Assembly (NCBI GenBank): GCA_018340375.1
Contig: JAFFJZ010000004.1
Span: 32,524,001 to 32,588,000, forward strand
Direction of reading: 5' to 3'
Length of the DNA: 64,000 bases
Source of the DNA: Gonatopus flavifemur
Lineage: Eukaryota > Arthropoda > Insecta > Hymenoptera > Dryinidae
In this document: positions 42,471-54,112 of the stretch, piece after piece
Position numbering within the stretch: position 1 is the first letter of the stretch
Layout: the number at the start of each line of letters is the position of its first letter
Notes under the pieces: generated by a model
Database searches by the model: none
What the model was told of the DNA's origin: nothing
What the model saw: the letters and a program-made list of their open reading frames with translations, nothing else
Made by a program: the position numbers and the translations under genes

Positions 42471-43929
42471 GTTTTATTGGGATTCGGTCAAGTTATATCG
42501 AAAACAATCTTTTTATAGCACCTGCTTGGGAAGTTTGACTTCCCATGACTATAGAGCAGATGGGGAGTGCGGTTTCCTTTCCTCGGGCGGAAAGTAGCAC
42601 TGAAAAAAATTTTGTACATAATATTGATGAATTGCATTCATTGACTAGTATTGCATTGGACAATGATATTTTCATTAATACAATGTAATTTTACGAATTG
42701 ATTTTCATCAATCCACGAAAATATATTTCTTAAGGTAAAAATACATACGTGCGTTTGCCGCATGCGATATCATTAGACAAAAAAAAAAGTTCTAGGGCAA
42801 ACTCGTTGAAACCCATCGAAACCGATTAAATTGATAGGATTCAATGAGAATCCAATAGGTTCGGATGGTCATGTACTATTGCAAAATTTGTATTAAATCT
42901 CATTAATCGATAGGATTGAATGGACGTTTTTTACCAGGATTGTTCTTCGACACAAAATTTATGACAAATTCACTGATATAAGGTATAATTTTATTGAATT
43001 CATGACGGGTTCTTGTTCAGCACACAGCAAATTTTATTTCTACATTTCCACTGCTATTATTAGGCTATTCAATATGTGGTTTAAATGGGAATACTCGCGT
43101 TCAAAGAGTCCTAATGCCACATCCGTTTATTGGTGCTCTAAAGATGAAAAAATTACAGTGCTATTGAATTCAGCATTGCGTTCCTGAAAATGTGATAAGA
43201 ATGCCCATTCTTCAGTTTTTGCAACATAGCTCAAAAACTCAACAGAATTCAACTTCCGACTGTGAGCAACAAATCACGGGAACAATAGTCTCTTTACATT
43301 TTTGCTCATAAGTTTTTTCTGAGCAAAGATAGGTATAAGAGTACTTGCAAAGAAAAGAAAGCTGAGATTTCAGGCGTTAAAATGACGGTAAAGCTTGTAC
43401 GATCGAAATTAGTGGAAATATTGATATTCAAAGTTCGATATTTTCCGTCATTTTTTACCGCTTCCGCCTATACACCCTGTTGTTTACAATTTCAGATGAA
43501 AGACTTCATTCTTTTTCAGAATAATAATGAAGTCTTTCATCTGAAATTTATCACAGTGTAAAAACGATATATAGGATTTTCCCCCAATTTGGTGGCAGCA
43601 AAAATCCCCCACGTGGGGTGAATTCATTTTTTTTCTAAATTCTGGGAGAATTTGCCTTCATTTAGAAAGAAATTTTGTGCAGAAAGAAGGAATCTTCTTT
43701 TAAATGGAAGAGAATCCCTCCAAATTATAGGGGAGTTGAATTTCTCCTACGTGGGGGATTCTCGCTACCACTGAATTTTGGAGAAACTTCACCTTCACTT
43801 TTCACAGGGTATAGTAATGCAAAATACTTTGAGTAGTCGCTTTGAATGGCAAAATTTAATCTTATTGTAAAATTCGAAAATCAATAGAATATCAAATTAC
43901 TTCATTGATGTCTTTATCAAAATTATCTT

Positions 43930-44640
43930 CAGATATTTTTGGGGCATTCGCATTCCCTCAGTTCCCAATGAACATAAATGTCTTGGCGATATATTTAAGA
44001 TATCTTGATGAAGATATCTTTAAGATATATTGTAAAGGCATCTTAAAGATAACTTCAAGGAATGAAAGCAGTGTGTCAACTTGGAGATGGATAAAATATG
44101 TCTTGAAAACATCTTCATTGAGATATCTTTGAGACACATCATGAAGATCTCTTTTAGATATCTTGAAGAGAGGGAGTTTGATATCTTCTGCAAGACACTT
44201 GAAAGATGTAATGCTTCCATATCTTCACAAAGATATCTTCAAGATGTCTCAAAAAGATATCTCAAAGATAACTTTGAGAAATGAAATTAGGATGTCGAAT
44301 TTGAGATGGATACAAGATGTCTTAAAAACATCTTCATTGAGATATCTTTGAGACACATCTTCAAGATGCCTTTTAGATATCTTGAAGTTATGAAACTATG
44401 ATATCTTCTGCAAGATACCTGCAAGATGCAACAATTCTGTATCTTTATCAAGATACCGTAAAGATGTCTCGGAAAGATATCTCAAAGATAACTTTAAGAA
44501 ATGGGATTAAGATATCGAATTTGAGATGGATGCAAGATTGAAGATGGAAGTCTTAAAAACATCTTCATTCAGATATCTTTGGGGCACCTCTTCAAGATTA
44601 CTTTTAGATATCTTAAACTTGAGAAGTCCAGATATTCTTT
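43930..44640 (+). repeat. About 220-bp tandem repeat, three copies
   Basis: CTTCATTGAGATATCTTTGA or a variant starts units at 44113, 44332 and 44563; each unit holds several AGATATCTT palindromes plus GAGATGGAT-x-AAGATGTCTT. Open frames at 43905-44351 are repeat-derived. Confidence 0.75.
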
Positions 44641-45275
44641 GTTGCAAAATTTTAGGAGAACTTCTCTTTCACAATTCTAGTTCTGTACAGTATTAATTAA
44701 AATATTAGATTAACCGCTGAGAAATTCCAAACGTCTTCATGAATTACTTTCTGAGAAGTTCCACACAAACGAGAATTCTACCAAATCTATAACGCTACGT
44801 CCATAAATGACAATAAGCCGGCAAATAACCATATCTCGCGTTAGCTCGAACTGTTGAAGCCGGGTCTCTAGGTGAGTCGTAGGTTGAGTACGCAGGTCCG
44901 GGTCCTTCTAAGGCATAATAATTTCTCGGATAGCAAAAGCATCTCTTCCCAGATACTTACCGACAGTGAATACAGTGAGGATCTGGGAGAAATTTTTTTT
45001 TTTCTAAAATTGTTATTTTTCATAATTATTTGAAGCATCTCAGATCCATCGTAAAAGTATTATAATTCCATCTGTTATAAACATATCTTGAAAATATCTC
45101 AAACCTATCTTCGAGATATATTAAACATATCGTACAGATATCTTAAACACGTCTAAAGTGAGATTTTATATGATGATCTTGATTCTATTTTGAACAAGAT
45201 TCTCAAAAGATATCTCAAAAGACATCTTTAAGTTATCCGATTATGTTGCATAAGACATCTTTTATGTATCTTTAA

Positions 45276-46077
45276 CCCTCAACATGCACACCTTTTTTTC
45301 GAACGTAACATGCAAACCAGGGTCATGTTGACCCTGTTAATTTCTAATTGTTTATGACTTAGGAGTAGATGATGAAAATATGAGAAGAATGTGAAGTGTA
45401 GAAGAAACATCGAAAAAGAAGCTTAGATTATTAAAACTCAAGTTTTTTGTTATGAAGATTGCAAAAAAAAATGGTGAACCCTCACCATACACATCTCTTT
45501 TTTTACGAACATAACATGCACACCAGGGTCATGATGACCCTGTTGATTTTCAATTGTTTATAACTTAAAAAAAAAGTGATAAAAATAATTTAAAAATTTG
45601 AAAGTTTAGTGGGAACATCGAGGAGGAAGCCTACATAACTGGGACCAATTTTTTTTTGTTATTAACATTGCAAAACATATTGTTGAGAAACTCATTGTTC
45701 CAAAAAATCATGATTGTATTTAAAAAAACATGACTTTCCAAATTCCAAATGTTAGAGTCTGATATTGCACACGTGTTATCTTCAGTTGTGTAAAATTAAG
45801 AAACAAAGTATTACGAATGTGAATTCTTAAAAATGTACATTGAATCTGCTGAGTCAACAAGTAACCTTTTCTTAGGCAAATTCACATATTAACACTTGAA
45901 AGCTGTTGGGCCAACACTGAGCAATTCATTCAACCTACCTATGATTCTTGTCGTCACTTGATACTCAAATTCGATTTTTTCTGACGTTACTTATGCAATT
46001 TTCAGAATGTGACACGTATTATTTCACGCTTTAGTTCGTTTACAGGGTCATTTTGACCCCGGTGTGCACGTTAAGAG
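45276..46077. mobile_element. piggyBac-type MITE with TTAA target duplication
   Basis: TTAA at 45272-45275 and 46078-46081 bracket termini CCCTCAACATGCACACC and, inverted, GGTGTGCACGTTAAGAG. Next to the ends lie CAGGGTCATGTTGACCCTG (45318), CAGGGTCATGATGACCCTG (45523) and CAGGGTCATTTTGACCCCG (46043). TTAA duplication and this terminus style indicate a non-autonomous piggyBac relative. No open frame. Confidence 0.8.
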
Positions 46078-46723
46078 TTAAGATCACTTCACGAGAAAAT
46101 TTGGAGATATCTCAAGATCCATTCAGATATCTTAGTGATATCTTTACGATATCTTTTTGCTTATTGCATTGATTCTTGTACCTCAGAGATGGGCATTTTT
46201 GTACTCCGGGAATACTTTTAGTGGGGAATACGTTTTTTTGTGTAAAATATGTCTTTTATTCAAAGCGACTACCCAAAGTATTTCATATTACTATGCCCCG
46301 TAAAAAGTGAAGGTGAAGTTCCCTCCAAATTTAGTGGCAGCAAAAATCCTCCACGTGGGAGAAATTCATCTCCGCTATAATACGGAGGGATTCTCTTTCA
46401 TTTAGAAGAAGATTCCTTCTTTCTGGAGAAAATTTCTCTCCAAATGAAGGGAAATTCTCCCAGAATTTAGAAAAAATCAATTCACTCCACGTGGGGGATT
46501 TTTGCTGCCATCAAATTGGGGGAAAATCCCACATATAATTTTTACACTGTGATAAAGTCTATCCCATCTCATCTGAAGCAAGTTCATTATTATTATTCTT
46601 GAAAAAAATGAAGTTTCCGATTTGAAATTGTGAATAACAGGGTATTGTATAGGCGGAAGCGGTAAAAAATAACGAAAAATATCCAACTTTGAACACCAAT
46701 ACCTCCAGTAATTTCGATCGTAA

Positions 46724-47017
46724 CCCTGGTGAAAGGGAAGCGTGTCATAAAGAGTAACGGAAGCGTAAGCATGTTTCAGATTACTTTCCTAATATTTCTC
46801 ATATGCTTCCCATCCACTCTTGGATTACGCTTCCGTGCGTAAAGCCCGGTTTCTATGGAATTGGGGTTCCTCTGGATACGCTTCACACACATTAAATATA
46901 CGTTCGAACCACTCTTAATGTTCCACTTGTCGCTCGGTATACGCTTAAATCCACGTTCCAAATACTTCCCAACTATGTTCCTGACACTTTCTATTACACG
47001 CTTCCCTTTCACCAGGG
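46724..47017. mobile_element. 294-bp MITE with perfect 22-bp TIRs
   Basis: CCCTGGTGAAAGGGAAGCGT at 46724 is mirrored exactly at 46996-47017. The interior repeats TACGCTTCC-like motifs. It lies at the right edge of the 3.3-kb foldback element. Confidence 0.88.
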
Positions 47018-47020
47018 AAA

Positions 47021-47395
47021 CTGAGAAAAAAGTGTTCCAAATCTATTCCACTCGAATAAGGCTTGTTAACTATTAACAAATCTCATTTGGCCCAAAGACT
47101 GGTTTGTTTAGAATTAATAAGCCTTCTTTGTCACAAAAAACTCTTCTTTCAGTGCCTGGTGAAAAAAGAACATGCTCTCAGCGGGAAACCGAAGTAAATA
47201 AAAAGGGAAAACAGTGTGATCAGCGCCAATGAACTCTTCTCACACTGAGAAAAAAGTATTCCAAATTTATTTCAATGAAATAAGGTTTGTTAACTGTTAA
47301 CAACTCTTATTTGACGCAAACATAGTTTGTTCATAATTGATGAGCCTTATTTATCACAAACAAATTCTCCTCTCAGTGCATTGAAAAAGTGTAAG
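47021..47395 (+). repeat. Two direct copies of a short MITE
   Basis: CTGAGAAAAAAGT-x-TTCCAAAT...AAGGCTTGTTAACTATTAAC (from about 47021) recurs from about 47244. Each copy ends with a CTTTCAGTG- or CTCAGTG-like inverse of its start. The spacing is about 224 bp. Confidence 0.65.
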
Positions 47396-47659
47396 GAGTG
47401 TTCATAGAACGTATGTGCACGTTTAATACTGCACGCTTCATTAACGTTGTAAGAACCTCGAATCTAGTGTTTGTGATATTTGCAAAAAGTCATGTGTAAG
47501 ACTCTGTAGGATATTTTTACTTTTCTTTGTGTGTGTACAGATTATTCAAGGCTTAATTTGTGAATTGATTCACCTCATTCACAATTTCAGTTTAATAACA
47601 GACACATTTGAAATGTTATTCATATGATTACGTGATCATAACCTATAACCTGTTGAAAA

Positions 47660-47890
47660 TATATTTTCTTAAACATATCTTATTCAAGTCTTCCAAGAAG
47701 ATATCTTTCAAACGCTTCTAAAAGACATCTTCCAGGTATCTTGCACAGTCGTCTTAGAGATGTCCTGAATCCAGAGATCTTTTAGAAATCTTTCACAAGA
47801 TGTCTTTCCAGTACTTCTGAAAGATATCTTCAAGAACTCTTGAAGAATGTTCTTGAAGATCTCTTGATTAAGTATTCTTCTAGATATCTA
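47660..47890. repeat. AAGATATCTT motif cluster (right)
   Basis: Repeated AAGATATCTTTCA, AAGACATCTTCC and TCTTGAAGA motifs, in the same family as the clusters at 42290 and 43930. It precedes the hAT transposase. Confidence 0.6.
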
Positions 47891-49052
47891 CCAGAACTAC
47901 GTGCTGTGTGGGTTGTTTCTGTTTAACCGACCGGCTCAACAGGATAATTGTTAGGCTTCCTAAAGTGACCGCTGATACAAGTAGCGTGGTCTCGAGGGTC
48001 TCACAAACGATTCGTTATTTATATAGCACTCTCCAGTTGTCTCCATTATAACCTGGATGATAGAGATCGTAGAAGACAACTTAGAACTATGGCACCTAAC
48101 AAAAAGTGTAAATTTCAACGCGATTGGTTATTAGACCCCTCATTTGGAAAAGTTTTTAAAGAGTGTGCAACAGATTCGCATGCAGCGTATTGCATCCTAT
48201 GCAGAAAGAATATTAATTTAAGCAACATGGGGAGGCAAGCGTTGATGAGTCATTTGAAAGGGAAAAAACATGCAACAATTGTCGCGGGTCAGAAAACATC
48301 TCTAGGAATTCAATCATTTACTGTTAATACTCAGGTGAATTAATTTAAACTTTTTATGTGACTCATGTAAAAAATCTTATATAAATTCTCTGCAAAAAAT
48401 ATTCCGTTAAAAAGAATTGACAGTCCAATGTATGATTTTCTTGTATTTGGCAATTGGAATCATTTAATGTGAATACTTTTCAATTTCTAATGATAGAAAC
48501 AATTGTCTCTCATTCCTTGTCGGGGATTCAGATTTCTATCTGTAATTTGTTTCCAATCATCCTTCCAATTCTTTTTAGAACATCCAAATATCTGCATCTC
48601 AATTCTCTGTTCACCTCTTATATGGTTTCTAACCTCCAATTTGAATTTCATCCTGTATTATTCAATTTCCATGTGATCCATCGAAAAGGTTGTAGTATGT
48701 GGAATTTAAATTGCTGTATCTCTTGATTCATTTTAACGCAATAAATTCTTAGGTCACTATTCCAATCAAAATAGATATTTAAAAAAATTCCATTCCTATT
48801 CGTATTCCTTTGAAGGAATCGTGTTTGTTCCTAATTGAACTTCGAATTCCTCCGGATAGTTTTTAACGGGATATTTTTTACAGGGTTGAAAACCATAACA
48901 AAATCACCATTCCATTTTTCCTTATTGAGGATTTGTATTTCCATTTCTTTCATAATCGAATACGACAGAAACGTGACAGCGACCCAAAACTTCTTGCAAG
49001 GATTGATATTCGGTATTACTTCGACGTAATAACAAATCTCGTCGGCCAAATA

Positions 49053-49433
49053 ACCCGGGTAGAAAATGAAAAAGGGCATCGCAGTGGCCCTGAATGGATT
49101 TTCCACAGTTCTGATCAGGCACTGAATGGAAATGTAATGCTTGGTCACAAGTTTCCCCGGTTTCTGAGCAGGTCCTGATCAGGGCCACTTTAGTATTTTT
49201 CATTCTTTGTTCTTATGAGAATGAACATAAAATTTTATGTAGTTGGAATTTGCTTTATTACAATTTAAACGCAAATAGGAAGAGGTGGCCCGGTCCAGAA
49301 GAAATTTAGAATCCAGCTAGGATTTGGAAAAACTGGTCCTACATGGGCACTGCTCAGGCATGCCTTGAGTAGGAAAAACCCATTCAGGGCCACTGCAAAC
49401 TTGGGGATCGCCACGAATTTTTTCTACCCGGGA
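49053..49433. mobile_element. MITE in hAT intron, CCCGGGTAGAAAA ends
   Basis: CCCGGGTAGAAAATG at 49053 and, inverted, TTTTTTCTACCCGGG ending 49433; the subterminal GCAGTGGCCCTGAATGG is also mirrored. It lies between the BED-finger exon and the main exon. Confidence 0.75.
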
Positions 49434-51402
49434 AGTCTAAATCAATATATATCCGAAGTTGAACCGAATGCGATAGGAACATGATAGAAATGCGACAGAA
49501 GACACTCGCGCAAATGGGTATTCGGTGTAAAAAAAACCACATTTCTTTATGTCTAGAACTCAAATTCCACTTCTCGAATTGGGAGAAGCGATCCTGAGGA
49601 TCCAGATGGCATGTCCTCTCCTAATCCTTGTCCTGACGCTTCAAAGAAATCGATCCCGTCTACTCCTGAAAATCCTGTTCCCACTCATACAAATATGCAT
49701 CATGGGATTGATAGATATCTGTTGAAAAATGATGTATCTACTGCTGAAATTTTATGGTGTTTGCATGCAGTTAACCATCATATATCTATTTCTTCCACTG
49801 CAAAAGCAGTACCACTTTCCCAGAAAATGTTTCCTGATAGCAAAATTGCACCGTCTATGGAACTTGGTTATACCAAACTGTCTTACGTCATAGTTTATGG
49901 ACTGGCGCCCTTTTTTCATGAAATTCTAACAAACAAAGTGAAACAATGTGATTCTTTTGTAGTGTGCTTCGATGAAAGTTTAAATAAGTATGCACAACGT
50001 CAACAAATGGATATGGCTCTTCGTTTCTGGTGCCCAAAACAAAATTTAGTCTGCACGAATTATTATAGTTCAGCGTATTTGGGACATACTACGGCTAATG
50101 ATTTACATGAGGCTTTCAAAACAGAAATGAAGAATTTTGATTTGAGAAAACTACTCCAAATCTCAATGGATGGACCAAATGTGAACCTAAAGTTTATGAA
50201 GGATTCACGGATGGATTGAATCAAAGCACGCTAAGAGAATGAGCCTCGTTTGTTGTTTATGGGAACCTGCGGCTTGCACACATTGAATAATACATTTAAA
50301 ACGTCTCCCAACGTTCCAAATTGGACTATAGTGCGATTTCTGAGAGCTATTTATAATCTCTCCAGAAACAGCCCTGCTCGCAAGAGTGATTTTCAAAATA
50401 CTACCGAGTCTTCGTTGATGCCTTTGAAATTTTGTCCGGTTAGATGGCTGAATAATTCAAACTGTGCTGATAGGGCCTTGCAAATTCTGCCAAACATAAA
50501 AACATATCAAGAGGCTGTAGAAACGAAGAAAGATAAAAAACAAATGACATCCTACAGTTACAAAGCAATTGTTCAAGTGCTCGATGATAAGTTCCTCAGA
50601 GCCAAGTTAGCTTTTTTCAGTTTTGTTCCAGAAATGATCGAACCTTTTTTGGAAAAATATCAGTCAGATGCTCCACTAGGACCGTTTTTATTCACTGATC
50701 TTCAAAACTTTTTGATCGAAATAATGAGTTTGTTTCTTAAAAAAGGAATATTGGAAAAAGAAACATCGGTTCACCAAGTTGATTTCAAAAATGATGAAAA
50801 TTGTATCTCTCCACGGTACTATAATGGAGGATTCAATGTAAAAGCAGAATTGAGAAAGATCACTAACGCCAAAGATAAAGAAATAAAATTGTTCAAAGAA
50901 GACTGTATTAAGATTTTGGAATCGATCTGTGAAAAAATTCTGACAACAGCCCCAATTAATTACAAACTATGTAAAGCAATTTCTTTTTGCAACCCCTTGG
51001 TTTTGGTCAACCAAAAGGCACAAGGAATCAAATGATGTGAGACAGCTTTGCAAATATTCGAAGAAAATAATTGGCTTAGTGGTAATGATTGCGATAAGTT
51101 ATTAAAAGAATTTACACAATTATGTTCAATCCCAGCTGTGATAGAATGCTTAAAAGAATTTGACAGATCTTCGCAGAGACTGGATTCATTTTGGTATAAT
51201 TTAATTACTGCAGGAAAAGGATCTGATTTATTGTTGAATTTTCTCAAAAAAATTTTCATTATCAGTCACGGAAACGCGTTCGTAGAACGTGGATTTCTGG
51301 TTAATAAAGGGATCATTGTTGAAAATCAACTTTCTAAATCATTGATTGCACAAAGACAGGTATACGATGGTATCCAAATGTTAGGAGGATTTTCTAGTAT
51401 TT

Positions 51403-52345
51403 TTGTCGTATGCGGTCTACCGGAGACTGGTGGTCTACTGCGGTAGACCGCAAGGTGCTTACTATATGCTTCTTGTATGAGGTCTACCCTAAATAGAGTG
51501 CATACGACAACGGTGACGGTTGCAGTATGGGGTCTACCTGGGCAGACCGCAAGGTGCTTCCGTAACGACTGTTGTATAGGGTCTACCGTGAGAAAGCGGC
51601 AAAGCATAGGAAAAGAAGCAGGCAAGTAGTACAGAAAACGAACTGCAGGAACTGAAATGAAAACTACTGGACACGTATTCCAAACACGACTGCTATAATT
51701 CACAACCGAACCGATACCTGACTCACTTCATTCGGAAGAGACTAACGGTTTGTGATGAAAATTCTTCACACGCACACGTACGCACATACACGTAGTTGTC
51801 GAAAATTCATTGAATACACGCGCGTACGTTTCCTACATATTTACTGTTTCATTCATAACGTCGTGGGATTCCAGGTACTTCTTGTACCAACACTTTAATG
51901 TACAATGTGCTGCCATTCAGGTCGTAGATAACGTTATTCTTCCTGTTTTTCTCTTTCATTTATTTTCATTCCTGTGGAACATTTTCTTTTCACTATTCTT
52001 CTCATTCCCCTGCTCCACTCAAATTTTAGCAAGTTTCGGTGCTTCCACATAAGTACCAGACTGTTATTTCTCTGCATTTTTACCTGCACTCGAACTGCTT
52101 TTCATTACGCATGCTGCAGTTTATCGAGATCGTTTCCCATCCACCGGGGTAGACCGCATAATACAATCCTTACCCTTATCATATGCACTCTGCTCAGGGT
52201 AGACCCCATACAAGAAGCATATAGTAAGCAGCTCGCCGTCTACCGGGGTAGACCGCATACAGCAACCGTATGCACTGCAGCATGCGGTCTACCCCGGTAG
52301 ACCGCATACGACAATCCAAGGACCTACGTAGACCGCATACGACAA
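51403..52345. mobile_element. Insertion with repeated GCGGTCTACC motifs
   Basis: The ends are TTGTCGTATGCGGTCTAC and its inverse. About 13 copies of GGTCTACC/GGTAGACC in both orientations crowd the subterminal 150-200 bp on each side, some as perfect palindromes (GCGGTCTACC followed by its complement). It splits the hAT reading frame between GGFSS and SFNVIVDES. No transposase is encoded. Clusters of subterminal motifs of this kind are typical hAT-like transposase-binding sites. Confidence 0.75.
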
Positions 52346-53056
52346 GAATACCGATCTTTCAATGTAATTGTGGATGAGTCAATGATATCGAAAACAAGAA
52401 ATGCAAGATCTTTATATGTAGAAGCTCTTGAACTTTCAAGAAAAGAAACGGAAATGAATGCCAAATCTACTGTGAATCGAAAAAGGATTCTTGATGAGAT
52501 CGATGATTTGAAACAAAAAAAAATACAAATCTTGAATATTAAGCAGCGAGGAACTCGTGAGATTGATGAAAAAATTCAGGACTTACGCGATAATTTATAC
52601 AAATGAATTTCACTTTTCTTGAAAGAATCATTGTAAGAATTTGGGCTAAAGTTGAGAGAGATTTGAAAAATACAAAAAATATTTGATAAATGAACATTCA
52701 ATTACATCATAAGAGTTTCTTGAATTCATCAGGTTACTAGTCATCACGAGAATTTTGAAGTCTCGATACACAAGTAAATTAGATGTAATATGGCTGTATT
52801 GTTTTGTATATTATAAGTACTATTCTTATTCTTGTCACTGATGAAATGATGACCAGGAAGGTCCATTTTAGGATGAATAAAATACTTTTTTCCACTGTGG
52901 GTTGAGAGGCAATGTTATTTGAAATGACTTATGTGTTCAGTTTGTCGGAAAATTATGATCGTGTTTTTTGACTTGGTCAGGGAAAAATCGAATTTTGGGC
53001 CTGGAAAACCTGGAAAAGTCAGGGAATTTTGTCACCTAGAAGAGATGGGAACCCTG

Positions 53057-54110
53057 CAAACGAGAGAAAAAAACAAGATAAGAGTAGAAACACGAATAAA
53101 CAATACGAAAGTACCACCACCGGAAGAAGCGACAAGAGAACAAGTGGAGACGATGAGACAGATGATGAACATATATATAACCAAGTCCAACGAAATCGAA
53201 ATGATGAGGCGACAAGCGTGGGAGGAATTTCATAAAAGACAGGGAAACCAATACGAACCAATGGAACACGACAAAGACAGAGACGAATAGTGAACAAAAA
53301 AAAAGAGGTGACCAAAGTTATATAGATACAAAAAAAACACAAAAAAAGGAGAAACAATTTTTCACAAAAGAAGATTGAACTATTTCCTTATCATTTTCTG
53401 TCTTTAATTTTTTTATAACAAAAATAATGGAATTCCAAGTGAAGGATATACAACACTAGGCTAAGTAGGACTGAGGAGATTGAAAACATTGGAAATGAAC
53501 CCACACCTCCACTCAAATTGTAAACACGTCGAAAAGACAAGAACACATGTGAAAAAAAAGAGAAGCAAAAGAAGAACAACTACACACGTGCAAAAAATTG
53601 TACAAAAAAAACACACGCACAACAACAGATGTAAATCAATCATGCACACATACACCACATTAATTGAGGAACAGAACGAAACATGCACAAAAAAACGGAA
53701 AATTTTTCCCACGTTTAAAGACAAAGTGATAGAGAAAAGGATATTTTCATTTTTTCTTTATTGTTTTTCATTTCCTTTCAAATGTTATTCTGAGGTTTAT
53801 TTTTTTACTCTTACTTTTGTATGAGGAATCAAATCGAAAAGACAAAGAGAAACAGGAAATCAGAGCAAACAAATCACAAGAAATACAATAATTAACGTGA
53901 AAATAGAGTAACTTAAGAGAATAGAATGAGTACGCAACACACACAAGGATAACACGAAGGTGGAAGAGAAATAAGCAACAAAAACAGGAGAAGTGGAAAG
54001 GGGAAAGGGAGGACACAACAGGAGGCACAAATGGAAGAAACAAGCAAACAAGACAGAGAGAGGATGAAAGACAAAGGGAGAAGATCAAAGATCCGACAGA
54101 GAGCAAGAGA
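53057..54110 (+). other. Continuation of the A-rich LTR retroelement
   Basis: Directly after the hAT end, A-rich + strand sequence resumes. The frame up to 53290 reads VPPPEEATREQVETMRQMMN and RRQAWEEFHKRQGNQYEP, a charged, coiled-coil-like segment without a known motif, then AG-rich low-complexity sequence to 54110. The strand bias matches 38880-42076, so it is probably the same element. I see no reverse transcriptase or 3' LTR. Minus-strand open frames here are low-complexity shadows. Confidence 0.4.
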
Positions 54111-54112
54111 GA

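Larger units (their letters stand above)
43395..46723. mobile_element. 3.3-kb foldback element with AAGATATCTT core
   Basis: The outer about 500 bp on each side (43395-43900 and 46210-46723) are reverse complements. Tags are ACCGCTTCCGCCTATACACC against GTATAGGCGGAAGCGGT, and CCACGTGGGG...GCAGCAAAAATC against its inverse. The interior is dominated by AAGATATCTT repeats, and a piggyBac-type MITE (45276-46077) has inserted into it. No transposase is encoded. Confidence 0.8.
48089..52606 (+). pseudogene. hAT transposase with BED zinc finger
   Basis: The first exon (48089-48335) encodes a BED-type finger: WLLDPSFGKVFKECATDSHA, CILCRKN and LMSHLKGKKH, ending at a GTGAAT donor. The main exon (about 49580-51402) has FVVCFDESLNKYAQRQQMDM (catalytic Asp region), LLQISMDGPNVN (second Asp), CPVRWLNNSNCADRAL and HGNAFVERGFLVNKGI with the hAT-dimerisation-like C-terminus. 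The protein would excise and insert the element with 8-bp duplications. It is broken by a frameshift at about 50215-50250, a TGA at 51033-51035, and a 943-bp insertion at 51403-52345, after which the terminal residues (SFNVIVDESMISKTRNARSL, coiled-coil end) continue to 52606. Confidence 0.8.
42077..53056 (+). mobile_element. hAT-superfamily element of about 11 kb with nested inserts
   Basis: The ends are CAGGGTTTCCACTC and, inverted, GATGGGAACCCTG, each next to CTGGAAAAGTCAGGGAATTT-type subterminal sequence. The CAGGG end plus CTGGAAAA subterminal pattern and the internal BED-finger transposase (48089-52606) fit hAT. A 5-base match, CAAAC, flanks both ends rather than a full 8-base duplication. 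The left part contains a 3.3-kb foldback element and MITEs that account for the unusual length. The LTR retroelement's A-rich sequence continues on both sides. Confidence 0.6.

Noticed and set aside
43905..44351. Plus-strand frames of 62-75 codons with repeated RYL/KTSSLRYL peptides
   Set aside because: Derived from the approximately 220-bp AAGATATCTT tandem repeat.
52370..52606. Independent 78-codon coiled-coil gene
   Set aside because: The preceding in-frame residues and family order show it is the C-terminus of the interrupted hAT transposase.
53019..54106. Minus-strand hydrophobic frames (Leu/Phe/Ser-rich) that look like membrane proteins
   Set aside because: They are complements of the A/G-rich + strand of the LTR retroelement; the composition alone explains the apparent membrane segments.
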